Source: Epichloe hybrida
Lineage: Eukaryota > Ascomycota > Sordariomycetes > Hypocreales > Clavicipitaceae
NCBI GenBank assembly: GCA_019022495.1
Contig: JAFEKR010000003.1
Span: forward strand, 3,162,001 to 3,226,000
Reading direction: 5' to 3'
DNA: 64,000 nucleotides
Positions 1 through 9,325 of the stretch are shown here, piece by piece; position 1 is the stretch's first letter; each line of letters opens with the position of its first letter. The notes under the pieces were generated by a model that saw nothing but the letters and a program-made list of their open reading frames with translations, searched no databases and was not told the origin of the DNA. A program made the position numbers and the translations under genes.

Positions 1-1
1 C

Positions 2-766
2 TTCGACGGCTATCCAAGGGCAAGCTTGCCCGTTGATTATGGCGAACCCAGCCGGGGGCGGCGTCCCAGCCGCCAATCTGCTTATTCAGACGTGAGAGAC
101 CGTGGTTACGATGCCGGCCCTGCCCCATACGCCTATGACGAGCCGCCTCGTGCCAGACGGGCCCCCCCAGAGTCTCGCTCTCAAGGACGCACAAGCGTGA
201 ATGATAGAGATCGCCCTCGCGGGCGTCCACCGCCCAGCCGGCAGGGCAGGGAGCCTCGCAACGGCAGCGGCAGCGGCAAAAACTCGTCGAGGAGTAAGTC
301 ATTATCGTCACCGTCCCAACCCCAACAGGAGAAACGGAAAGAAAACACGGGTACGCCCTGGTGGCAGAACCAAATTGTGCGTACTTGCGCCGCGACGGCC
401 CTGTCCACAGGTCTATCCGCCGCCTTGGACAGCCGCCATGATCCAGGACAGTGGAAGGGGGCTAAAGGCACCAAAGTCGCAGTGGCCACGGTTGGATCAG
501 CACTGGTAGATGGTTTCCTGGGACAGAAGCATCCAAATGGGATGAGACACAAAGTTATGAAGAAAGGCGTGGAGGTGGCTATGGATGAAGCGGAGAAGAA
601 GAAACACCAAGGCGGGAACGAGAACAAGGAGAACAAGGCCCGGGAAGGGGACCAGCAAAGAAGGAGTCGCAGTCGTAGTACTGGCCGACATGGTTCAAGC
701 CACCATGGTGATGAAAGGAGACATAGAAGTCACGGAGGGGGCCACCGGCGGAGGCATCGATCGTGA
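2..766 (+). CDS. Basic Arg/Ser-rich hypothetical protein, 5' partial
   Basis: The frame is open from the window edge to a TGA at 764-766, with no ATG near the left edge, so the start lies outside. About 254 residues are visible. The first third is rich in Arg, Pro, Ser and Tyr and looks disordered. A compact central part (about residues 120-200) has Ala/Gly-rich stretches (TALSTGLSAALDSRHDPG and GTKVAVATVGSALVDGFLG) resembling glycine-zipper-like segments seen in fungal Arg/Ser-rich proteins. The tail is made of RS and His/Arg repeats ending in RRRHRS. No enzymatic motif is seen. The function is unknown; an RNA- or membrane-associated scaffold is only a guess. A run of 12 A follows the stop. 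Confidence 0.45.
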   Translation, partial: FDGYPRASLPVDYGEPSRGRRPSRQSAYSDVRDRGYDAGPAPYAYDEPPRARRAPPESRSQGRTSVNDRDRPRGRPPPSRQGREPRNGSGSGKNSSRSKSLSSPSQPQQEKRKENTGTPWWQNQIVRTCAATALSTGLSAALDSRHDPGQWKGAKGTKVAVATVGSALVDGFLGQKHPNGMRHKVMKKGVEVAMDEAEKKKHQGGNENKENKAREGDQQRRSRSRSTGRHGSSHHGDERRHRSHGGGHRRRHRS

Positions 767-1158
767 TTTAAAAAAAAAAAAATGAGGAAACGCGTGTTTT
801 GAGCGATGATGATCGGGTATCCGAACTTCTTTCAGCAACCAGATATGCATTTCAGTCTGCCATATAACACAATACAAAGATGGGTTCTCATCCGCTGACG
901 CAACAACTTGAGGGAGCGCGACGTAGTTTTCCAACATGACCTTGTTTGCCCTGGACCCCGAGCGGTCGCAACACGCAGTGCATGTTCCTGGAAAGAAGTT
1001 AGAGTTCTGGCTGAACCTTGACCTTGACGGATGCGAAAGGAAGCTTTGGCCCGATGGAAACACGACGGCTCATTCACCCAAGATCGACGTCCCGACGAAA
1101 ACTGGAGCACGGCACGCAATTGACACTCGGCATTGGGCAAGACATGACATGCATGTGC

Positions 1159-1178
1159 ATTCCATTCCATTCCATTCC
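1159..1178. repeat. (ATTCC)4 microsatellite
   Basis: Four consecutive ATTCC units are read directly from the sequence in the intergenic region. Confidence 0.9.
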
Positions 1179-1214
1179 GGCGCTTGTCTCATCAACCCTA
1201 CTAATAACAATCAC

Positions 1215-1244
1215 AGGCGCCCCAAGGTGAGGCGCCCCAAGGTG
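1215..1244. repeat. 15-bp perfect tandem duplication
   Basis: The unit AGGCGCCCCAAGGTG occurs twice back to back with no mismatch. Confidence 0.9.
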
Positions 1245-1521
1245 ACATGGACCAACACCGACTTTTCTCCAAACACGTCGATCCCCCGGTCCACTTTTCC
1301 AAATGCAACAACGACCTGCTTGCGCTTCCTGCTGTCACGGACGCAAAAAGTCCAAGATGAGCGCTGAAAGTTTACCGGGAAAGGAACCATGTTCGGACTC
1401 CCTGGAAGCGGCTGGTTCATTGGACAAAGGGGGGGGGGGCCGGCCAGTGGACCCCCAAGGCAAGAAAAAAAAAAAAGGAAGAAAATGGACTTGTTTCCGA
1501 AAGAGGACCAAAACCAAGATG

Positions 1522-1532
1522 TATATATAAAG
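1522..1532 (+). promoter_or_regulatory. TATA-like element before the small spliced gene
   Basis: TATATATAAAG lies about 100 bp upstream of the proposed ATG at 1625 and about 60 bp upstream of an alternative in-frame ATG at 1586, a reasonable distance for a fungal core promoter. The strand follows from the gene downstream. This is sequence match only. Confidence 0.4.
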
Positions 1533-1624
1533 ACGAGGGCCGGTTCCCGTACGCACTAGCAAGCAGGGTCCCTGACAAATTTCACATGAAAGCCTTTCCT
1601 TTCTCTCAGTGGACGCCGCACACC

Positions 1625-2000
1625 ATGGATTACTATCTCAAAAAGGCTGTCGAGGTCGAGGAGGAGGTCAGCGTTGAGCAGAGTGAGTTTTTTTTGTTGA
1701 TAGGAACCACTGATGGACATGTTGTTCTTGGGGGGGGGGCAGTTTCGTTGCTAATAAGCGGTTTGGGCAGATCTACACCTTGCGGCCAAGAACTGCGTTA
1801 TCAACGTCGATCCCACGCGGAAGGACTCCATTACCTCTGAGGATCTGGAGAGGTATAATCCATCTTTTGGGTATGCTGGGGTTTGATATGGCTCGTGGCT
1901 CGTTGGGGCGCGAGCAGTGCTTTTCCGTTGTTGGCTGACGCTCGATAGCCTTTCTGTGCTGGAGAAACCGCCGCGGCGGGGGGAGGCGAATGGACGATGA
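1625..2000 (+). CDS. Small three-exon hypothetical protein (about 69 aa)
   Basis: Exons proposed are 1625-1682, 1771-1870 and 1949-2000. Intron 1 has donor GTGAGT, a CTAAT branch-like site and acceptor GGGCAG. Intron 2 has donor GTATGC, the branch site GGCTGACG and acceptor GATAG. Joining them keeps one frame to the TGA at 1998-2000. The ATG at 1625 has a good context (CACCATGG); an in-frame ATG at 1586 would add 13 residues. The peptide is acidic at the N terminus (EVEEEVSVEQ), has a middle part reading VINVDPTRKDSITSEDLER, and a basic Pro/Arg tail. No family is recognised. The two clean introns and the TATA element are the main support; length is short, so chance remains possible. Confidence 0.5.
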
Positions 2001-2032
2001 ATGAATGGACTGGACATGATTTGATGGGAGAA

Positions 2033-2067
<35 letters not shown>

Positions 2068-2910
2068 GCGGTAATTTGGTACATGGTGATTGATTGGGGG
2101 TCATCATCTGGGTTCAACTGGATTTCTTGGCCCAACACGAACGAATATGGAAATCAGGACATATAGAAAAGTACGAGTAATGCCAACAACAGATGAAGTA
2201 GGCGGAGAGGTGTGTACGACGACATCGCCTGCTGATTCGAGATGGCCTTGTCCAGGCTTTGATGGCCAGACATTGCCATCATTGCAAACAGGCCATACAG
2301 GCGTGGCCCTCCACCTCAACATGACGGAAGTTTGCCATCTCACCCCCCCCCCCCTTCTTCCAGTGCGAATAAGACGTGTGCGGGCGGGGCTTACAGGGAA
2401 GCTGGTGCTAATAGCACTGTGAAATTAATGTTATAGTCTTTTTAAAAGCTATAAGAAATGAGAATTTTCTGACCTTCTCTGGGAGAGCTTGTCAGTCGCG
2501 AGAAAAAGAGCATGACGACGGCATTGACGGCATTCATGACCTCCCTCCCTCCCTTTCGCCGCAATGAGTAAATTCAGCAACCCGTTCCATTCTATGCAGT
2601 CCGGATTCTACATGTTCCACCTGTGTCACTGCATCTATGTAATCGCACGGTCCACCCGTCCCGCGGGGCGACCTAGTTCTAGTTCGCTCCTGATGGAGCC
2701 GTCCGTCATCAATCAGGAAAAACCCCTGCCGTCGCCTTGCCTCCGTTGCAAGTTCTCACTCATCAATTCAATCATGCAAATGGGCTTCTGTGCCGGACAA
2801 CGACGCCGGAAACCTCGGCTCGACCAACTCACGGCTCAAACCAGGAAACAATCCCCCCCCCAACGATCCAGGCCTGCTTTCGTTGTTCCCCCTTTGCCAT
2901 ACATGATACA
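2001..2910. other. Intergenic with T26 run, no gene seen
   Basis: A run of 26 T (about 2036-2061) lies just after the small gene and could sit in its 3' region. A C run occurs near 2342-2352. Pyrimidine-rich sequence (CCTCCCTCCCT) near 2540 precedes the Sec2-like gene. No credible reading frame was found. Confidence 0.5.
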
Positions 2911-3546
2911 ATGAGCGCAACAGCCGTCATCGCAATGGCCACGCACACGCCGGCTGCCCCCACCGCAACAAGCTGCTGCCCACGCTGCGGCTCCGCCACG
3001 GCGCAGTCTCGCATCGCCGAGCTCGAAGCCCGCGTCGCGCAGCTCAACCAGGAGGCCGCCGTCGCCGTGTCCCGCTGGGCAGACTACGAAGCCGAGCTGC
3101 ACAGGCTGCGCTCGGCGCCGCCGTCCACGCCGCCGCCCCGGCAATCACCCGCCTCGACGTCGAGTCTTCTCCAGCAGGGCACGTCGCGCCTGTCCTCGCT
3201 GCTGCGCGCCGACGTGCGGCGCCAGATCTCCTCCCCCCCCGCGCCTCTCTCGCCCGGCGCCGCCTCGACCGAGGTCCTGATGGAGGCTCTGACGAGGGAG
3301 CAGGCGCTGCGCAGGGAGGCCGAGGGCCGGCTGAGCGCCACGAGCAAGGAGGTGGAGGAGCTGAGCGTCAGTCTGTTCGAGCAAGCGAATGAGATGGTGG
3401 CCGACGAGAGGAGGGCAAGGGCAAGGTTGGAGGAGAGGGTCGGCGAGCTGGAGAAGAGGGACGAGGAGAAGAGGAGGCGGCTGGAGAGGCTCGAGGGCGC
3501 CATGGGTAGGATTGAAAAGGTTAGGACTTTGCTGGAGGAGAGTTAA
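2911..3546 (+). CDS. SEC2: Sec2-like Rab guanine nucleotide exchange factor, N-terminal type
   Basis: A single-exon frame gives about 211 residues from the ATG at 2911; the frame is open further upstream, but that part looks non-coding. A CPRC pair near residue 28 precedes a first heptad-rich segment (IAELEARVAQLNQEAAV), then a Ser/Pro linker. The C-terminal half is a long coiled coil with the segment EELSVSLFEQANEMVADERR, which matches the signature of the Sec2/Rabin8 exchange domain. In that family the parallel coiled coil opens the nucleotide site of the Sec4/Rab8 GTPase on secretory vesicles at the growing tip. The protein ends soon after the coil, much shorter than yeast Sec2, which is usual for the short fungal form. 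The family call rests on this motif alone. Confidence 0.75.
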   Translation: MSATAVIAMATHTPAAPTATSCCPRCGSATAQSRIAELEARVAQLNQEAAVAVSRWADYEAELHRLRSAPPSTPPPRQSPASTSSLLQQGTSRLSSLLRADVRRQISSPPAPLSPGAASTEVLMEALTREQALRREAEGRLSATSKEVEELSVSLFEQANEMVADERRARARLEERVGELEKRDEEKRRRLERLEGAMGRIEKVRTLLEES

Positions 3547-4111
3547 ATGGGTGGATGACCATTTCAAATGTTTTTTTTGTTTTTTTTCAGACGGACTGCA
3601 AGAATTGGCGTTTGCGTGAATTGATAATGATACCAAGGTGTACAAGATGGCGTACTAGAGTGCATTTGGTGAATGAATCACCCCTGGAGGAATTGGAGAA
3701 TGAATAATCCTGGGCTACTACTCCGTCCGTGGCAGTGTGTAGATGAATGGGGCCGGAACCTGGTGAGACGGGCAAATACACTCTATTATGTATTCAGGTA
3801 CTAGGTACCAGGTGAGCTACCGAGTTCTAGCTGCCATCTTCATCAACCCTGCCCGTCCAGATGCCGTCCCGTCAAGCTATTTACGCCCCGCCCTGAATAG
3901 AAATTGCATCATCTTCCTTCGTTAAGTTGAATATACATATATATGGCCCTTCCTTCAACCGTCGTTTCCCCAACGCCAGCCGATTCTGTACACATTGCGA
4001 ACACGAGAATGGTCTCTTTTTGACTACGTCTGTGCCTTATTTTATATATTGCGTCTAGTGACGTAGAGACGGAAGGCTTTCTATTCTTGAATACCGTTCC
4101 ATGATTTCTCA
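3547..4111. other. Convergent intergenic region
   Basis: It separates the 3' ends of the Sec2-like and Pus4 genes. T-rich stretches near 3571-3588 and TATATATATGG near 3932-3943 are present. No reading frame of interest is seen; it is probably the two 3' UTRs. Confidence 0.5.
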
Positions 4112-5664
4112 TCATGAGTGAGACTTGCATCTCAGATTAACTGACTTGCTGGCCGAGGAGGAGGACTTGGCTGCTTTGCGAGGAGGTTCAGCCATCTCGT
4201 TGGACGGGCATCTTGCCCTCTTCTCTCGGGTAGGCGATGGCGCGTCTGATGAGAATGGCCTCTCCTGCTGGGCGAGGTTCTTGGATGGTGACTTGCCCTC
4301 GGGTTTGGCGTTTGCTGACGGTCCTGGCCAGTTGGCTTCAGGCTCACCGTTCCAGCGTGCCAACATGTCGGCCACCTTGGGGCCCCAGATGTCCTCGCCC
4401 CTGGACAAGTCCTCGTATTCCAACGTGTTGGGGCCTCCCACGGTGAAGTCGCTTTGGCGGACACGACACAGCTCGGCCATGATAGCTGCTGATCCGAGCT
4501 TGGTTCCCAAATCATGGCAGAAGCTTCGAACATAGTAGCCGGACGTGACGGTTAGGCGGATCTTGCATGCGGGTGGTCCTTCGTCGCTCCACGGCGGCGG
4601 TGTGTTTGAATCCGGTGCGGGAGGCACCAGATTCGACCCTTTGTTTGAGTAGACGGGCTGGGGCATCGCGCCGAGACCCCCTGACATCATGGCCTTGCTC
4701 TCTTTGTTGGCATGACGTTTCTTCCTGGGTGGCGCATCCCGGATCAGCTCATCTTGTCTCTCTTCGAAGCGCTTCTTGAACGACTCATGCGCTGCTATCG
4801 CCTGGTCGTCTTGCTTCTTCTCCTCGGGTGTCAGTGTCTTGCCCGTCTCTTGCTGCTTCTTGACCCTCCACACTTGCTCGGCGAGATTTCTCTCTGCCGC
4901 CTCAGCCTCCTCTGTCGGCCAGCGGTTGTTGTGCTTCCCCGGCTCATACCACTCGACGAGCTCAACTTCCAGAGCCTCCACCTGTCTACCTTCGATTTCT
5001 CGAGGTATAGGCTTCCCCTCGCGGGCATATTCGTAGAGGGGCTTGCCGTTCATCTTCAAGGCAGAGTACAGTGGAGGAATCTGCGTCTGCCGGCCACGGA
5101 AACTCGCCAGTTCCTTCTCCACCAGCTCTTTTGTGACATGGTCGTATCCCTTTCGGGCCAACACTCTACCCACGCGATCGTACGTATCGGTGCTCACGCC
5201 AAATACCACCGTCGTCTCGTACGTCTTTGTGCAGTCGAGAAACTGAGAAAGCAGTTTCGTGCCGGTGCCAATGCCCAGGATCAGAACGCCCGTCGCCAGG
5301 GGGTCCAGCGTGCCTCCGTGGCCAATCTTGACCTGGGATGCCTTCTTCTCCGCCTTGCGTCGATTGAACTGCTTGCCAGACTCTTTAAGCCGCCGCGCCA
5401 GTTCAGCTTCAATCATGGGCCGGAAGAAGTTGGAAGGGTTGAAAGCTTGTTGGCATTCTCGCACAACTTGTGCTGAGCTCTGGCCGCAAGGCTTATTGAT
5501 GGCTATCGAAAGATCAGGTTAGTGAAGAAAGACGGTTGCTCGGGATTTCTTGTAGATCTGCCGCAGAACTGGGTCTACGGTTCGAGGCCATTTCGACAAA
5601 TGAAGCAGCGGCAAAGGCTTACCAAAGACGCCATCTTCAACACCTTTGTTCCTGCTCGTCGCAT
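4112..5664 (-). CDS. PUS4: tRNA pseudouridine synthase Pus4 (TruB family)
   Basis: The main exon (5502-4112) encodes about 463 residues with the TruB core: AINKPCGQSSAQVV, then GHGGTLDPLATGVL carrying the catalytic Asp, then a region TKTYETTVVFGVSTDTYD. TruB/Pus4 enzymes make pseudouridine 55 in the T loop of tRNAs; yeast Pus4 serves both nucleus and mitochondria. The C-terminal 100 residues are a low-complexity Lys/Ser tail. The first exon is 5664-5623, joined through an intron (5622-5503, donor GTAAGC, branch CTAAC, acceptor GATAG). The frame that gives DGVF-AINKP has no ATG; the ATG at 5664 reaches it only if one base is added near GTGTTGAAG (see findings). The gene is divergent from the RFTS gene with about 370 bp between them. 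Confidence 0.93.
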
Positions 5665-6037
5665 GCGAGCCGCATCAAGCAGCTGCGGAGTGGAAGAAGC
5701 TGTTCAGCTGTTAATACAGCACAATCAATCGAGTCAAGAGGCTTGTGACGATGCGCATCACATCAAGCTTCAAGCTTTGGAGGCGGGCGAGAAAAAATAG
5801 GCAAATCAGCCAGGATGCGAGCATGGGGAAGTAAAAGTGAGGCCACACTGAAAAAAAAAGGCCCCGCTGAAAAAAAGGCCCCACTTGCCCACCACCGTGC
5901 AGCGACTTCGCGCCATCATCATCGCGCCGTTTTGGTCGCGCCGTCTTTGCGATTTCGAGCTTCCACACTGCATACTTCACGTTTCGCGCCAACCGTGCTC
6001 CCATGGTACATTCTCTCCAACTCCCAAAATCGTCAGA

Positions 6038-8697
6038 ATGACTGGCCGCAGGCGACGAGCCTCCACGTCGAGCGTGGAATCTGAACACGAATCCGATGCC
6101 CGATGGCGGCAAGAGAGCTCCGTTGTGCGATCGATTCCCAAGGACAAGCCGTCGGACGACTGGCCCATTTTCGAACTCGCCAACGCCATCGTACTCGGCA
6201 AAGATGGTCAGACCATCGAAAACGCTCTTCATGTTGAGAAAATGGGGCCATTCATCGTTCGCGGCCATCTCGTCATCGATGAACCCTCGCAAAAAACACA
6301 TCGTACGTCCGTCCTGCCTCAACAAGCTGCACCTTGCTCGTAAGCAAGCCACCCTCCTCTAACTAGTCGGTTAGTCATTATGCGTGTTCGCGCCTCCACG
6401 CCTTTAGAGATCCGAAAGTCGACACTGTACTCCATTGGAGAATCCGACGATCACAGACCATTGATATGGGTCTCCGGCCAGGGCGGCTGGTACGAGATTG
6501 ACCCTTGCCGCGCGTACAGGCCAATGTACAACAAGATGTGCGAGGCCACCACCATGTACTACACTCTCCTTGATATATATAACGAACGCCCGTCCAAGAA
6601 AATCAAAAAGGGTAAAAATCCCACACTCATGGACGAGCTGGGTCCCGTATTTCACAAGGTACAGTCAATGCTGCTGCTGCTGCCAGTTCAACATGCTTCC
6701 AACCGTCACTGGCTAATCAAAACCGGCAGTACGCTGCACGCATTGGCGATGGCTCAACATTCGAGGAAGTGGTTGCGAGGGCGAGGGAGCACGCGTCCTT
6801 TTTCGTTGATAGACTGTCACAAAATGATGGCATCTTTGACTGGACAACAACAGCGTTTTACAAATGGATCAAGTCTGAGCACGCTGTACGTTGGAGACGA
6901 CGGGTTTTCTCTGTTTCTGGTATGCGTTTATTGGCCTGGCCTGCTTGCTAATGACAAATGTCCGCTAGGAGCGAGAAAATGATGCCACAGCATTAGAAAA
7001 GCCGATACAACTGCGACCACAACTGCGACCACAACTGCGACCACATCCATCACACGCATCCGAGGCGCAAAACAGCTCGCGCGAAAGTGCACGGGCTCTG
7101 TCCATCAGAAGCAACAGCGTGGACGTCACCGACAGCAATATCTCTCAAACAGGTAGAATCAAGAGAGGCCTAGCGAGGTCTGCTACACCGAGGATAGTCG
7201 ACAAGCATGCTGCGCAACCCGACACGCAACCATCTGCGGCAGACGTCACCGTCCGCTCTGTTGTGCCGCTTTATGAGTGGAGCGACAAGGATGATTCGCC
7301 CGCCTCGCCGTTACAGTCGATCCTTGCCACGTTTGCCGATTGCTTTGATGCCCTGGCACCGAGTAAAAGGGGAATGACGTTGTCGGGCACACTCACTCGG
7401 TTGTACTTCAACTATACGTTTCCTACCTACAAGGACGCCCGCGTGGGCTCATATAAGCGGCCTGTCCAAGAGTGGATACACTACTATTCCAAAGCGTTGC
7501 TTCACGTTCTCGATGAACGATATAGACGACATGAGATATATACAGAACTCCAAGAGTTGGCCAACACGGAACTCGAGTTACTAGCCTACAAGCCTTCGGA
7601 ATTTCCGCCCAAAGTCATCACACCTCGCAGATCTCAGCCTCGAAAAGGTACCGCAGCACAAACGCCCTCTACCCCGATACAGACACTCAACAACCACAAC
7701 TACTCTGGTAGCGACAGCCCCAGACCCATGGGCAAGCGTCCAGCCCGGACACCAGGCAAATCATCCCTCCGACCGAGAGTTCCCAAGAAGAGGCCGCGCA
7801 ATGAATACGAAAGCGATAGCCCGGGGGGCTGCTCAGAAGCTCCTGGCCACGCCAGAAAGTCTCACTATTTCGACAACGGCGAATTTCTAGATCATGGCAT
7901 GGACATGGATAACGTCCAGCCGCTAGACCCGGGGGACGAAAACGACGCAGACGACGACATCATCGATCCGGACGCCCAAGAACGGTACGATCTCGAACCC
8001 ATCAGGCTCGTCATCCGAGCAGAGAAGATTCCCGAATCGTCCCCCCGAGGACCCGACGACACCTGGGCCTGCGACCAAGAAGGCTGCGATTACATTGTCC
8101 GCGGGGCCGACCAAGAAGATTGCCAAGACCGTATCCGGCAACATTTCCGCGACCACGAGCAGCAGCTGACCAGAGTAAACCTCGCCATGTCAGAAGGCGC
8201 TCGTGGCCACATGCCCATCAAGTATGCTTACTTCCCACCGTTCCTCATCCTCGTCTACTTCCAATCTCCTCATTGCCCCCCATCCCCATCTCGGCGGCCC
8301 GTCATATCCTCGTCGTACCCGACGTTGTCTTCAGCCCACCCGCTCTCGTACCCAGTGCCACCCCTCCCACTGCCCCTACCCTCCGCAGCACCCGCCTCAC
8401 CCAGGTCTCTCTTCAGAGATATCCCGTCTCCTGATCTAAGTGGAACATCAAGAGACAGGTTTCGCGCTCTAGTCGAGCGCTTCAATTGCAACCCCAGCCC
8501 ATCGTTGCCCAACCCACATATTACTACAACAACAACAACAACAACAACAACATCATCATCATCATCATCATCAACATTATCAACAACAACAGGAAGTCTA
8601 ACGCATTCACAGTCACTTACTCGACAAGATCAAGCACATTCGCGGAGAAGCGACGGATCTGCAAACCCAGCCGATCAAGAGGAAGTTGATAGTGTAA
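6038..8697 (+). CDS. RFTS-domain and zinc-finger protein, Raf2/DIM-7-like
   Basis: Five exons are proposed: 6038-6302, 6375-6658, 6730-6885, 6969-8221 and 8613-8697, giving about 680 residues. Each junction keeps frame and has a GT donor and a CTAAC-like branch site. Residues about 35-200 (WPIFELANAIVLGKDGQTIE, then WVSGQGGWYEIDPC) resemble the replication-foci targeting (RFTS) domain of DNMT1. No methyltransferase motif follows. A C2HC/C2H2-type finger (CDQEGCDYIV...HFRDHE) lies near residue 625, and the last exon reads NHLLDKIKHIRGEATDLQ. S. pombe Raf2, the partner of the Clr4 H3K9 methyltransferase complex, and its Neurospora counterpart DIM-7 are the RFTS-containing non-methyltransferases I know, so a role in heterochromatin is inferred. 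A short LRPQ repeat is encoded at 7008-7043. Confidence 0.72.
7008..7043 (+). repeat. 12-bp coding tandem repeat, three copies
   Basis: The unit CAACTGCGACCA is repeated three times without mismatch within exon 4 and encodes Gln-Leu-Arg-Pro repeats in a linker of the RFTS protein. Confidence 0.9.
8521..8592 (+). repeat. CAA/CAT trinucleotide repeat inside an intron
   Basis: About nine CAA units, seven or more CAT units and a second CAA group lie in the proposed last intron of the RFTS gene, 20-90 bp before its acceptor. If read as protein they would give poly-Thr/poly-Ser. Confidence 0.85.
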
Positions 8698-8740
8698 CGC
8701 TGTGCAGTGACAGTGACGAAACGGAGCATCAACCGCTAAC

Positions 8741-8782
8741 GTGAAGCGTGAAGCGTGAAGCGTGAAGCGTGAAGCGTGAAGC
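8741..8782. repeat. 7-bp tandem repeat, six copies
   Basis: GTGAAGC occurs six times in a row 44 bp after the stop of the RFTS gene, probably in its 3' UTR. Confidence 0.92.
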
Positions 8783-9325
8783 ATTTTATTCTCTCAACCA
8801 ATGTCGCATCTAGTGGAAAGATCAAAGGGACAGACGCACGCGGTAGTTTTCGTGACTCCATGCCGCACGGTGACCACTTTTCACACTCTTCTTTCATACG
8901 CAATTTTTGTTTTCACGGGCCCAAAGAGTGCAGGCTAGCTTATGGTGTACAAATTCTTCCCGGGGTTGGGAAGGGCGAAAGGGCAGGAAGGGATGGGAAT
9001 ATTTAGTAGCTAGCTATCAATACCTGAGGCTGATGATGCCGGGGACTAAACGTCCGTTTGATTGACATGGTGAATGTCCAGCATGAGCACTTGAGAAATC
9101 GGGACTTTCAGAACGGACCACCTCCGCCACGGCCACCACCACAATAAGATGAGACCAAAGACAGGTAGGTAATATGGACGTCATGGTCAAGCGTCCACCT
9201 GGACGCAAGCAGCCCATCCGGTATCCTTTGCCAATTCCATCTAATCATATCTGGTACTCAATCTCCAACCAATTTAATGTACAGACCGGAATATCCGTCC
9301 CCCCCACTCAGTCAATCAGGAAATC
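8783..9325. other. Convergent intergenic region
   Basis: It lies between the 3' ends of the RFTS and Cbp80 genes and has no credible reading frame. Confidence 0.5.

Larger units (their letters stand above)
767..1624. other. Intergenic, no gene seen
   Basis: Short reading frames here overlap on both strands and have no recognisable content. The stretch holds ATTCC repeats, a 15-bp perfect tandem duplication, a G run near 1428-1438, an A run near 1465-1476, and a TATA-like element before the small gene that follows. Confidence 0.5.

Noticed and set aside
181..636. Antisense frame with hydrophobic residues opposite the first gene
   Set aside because: It is the shadow of the Arg/Ser-rich coding frame; the real frame has a coherent composition.
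4712..5476. Long frame opposite Pus4
   Set aside because: It mirrors the Pus4 exon; only the minus frame contains the TruB motifs.
8222..8744. Reading the RFTS gene straight through its last intron to 8744 as the main product
   Set aside because: The tail would be low-complexity Pro/Ser/Thr, whereas splicing restores a helix-like end; kept only as a possible isoform.
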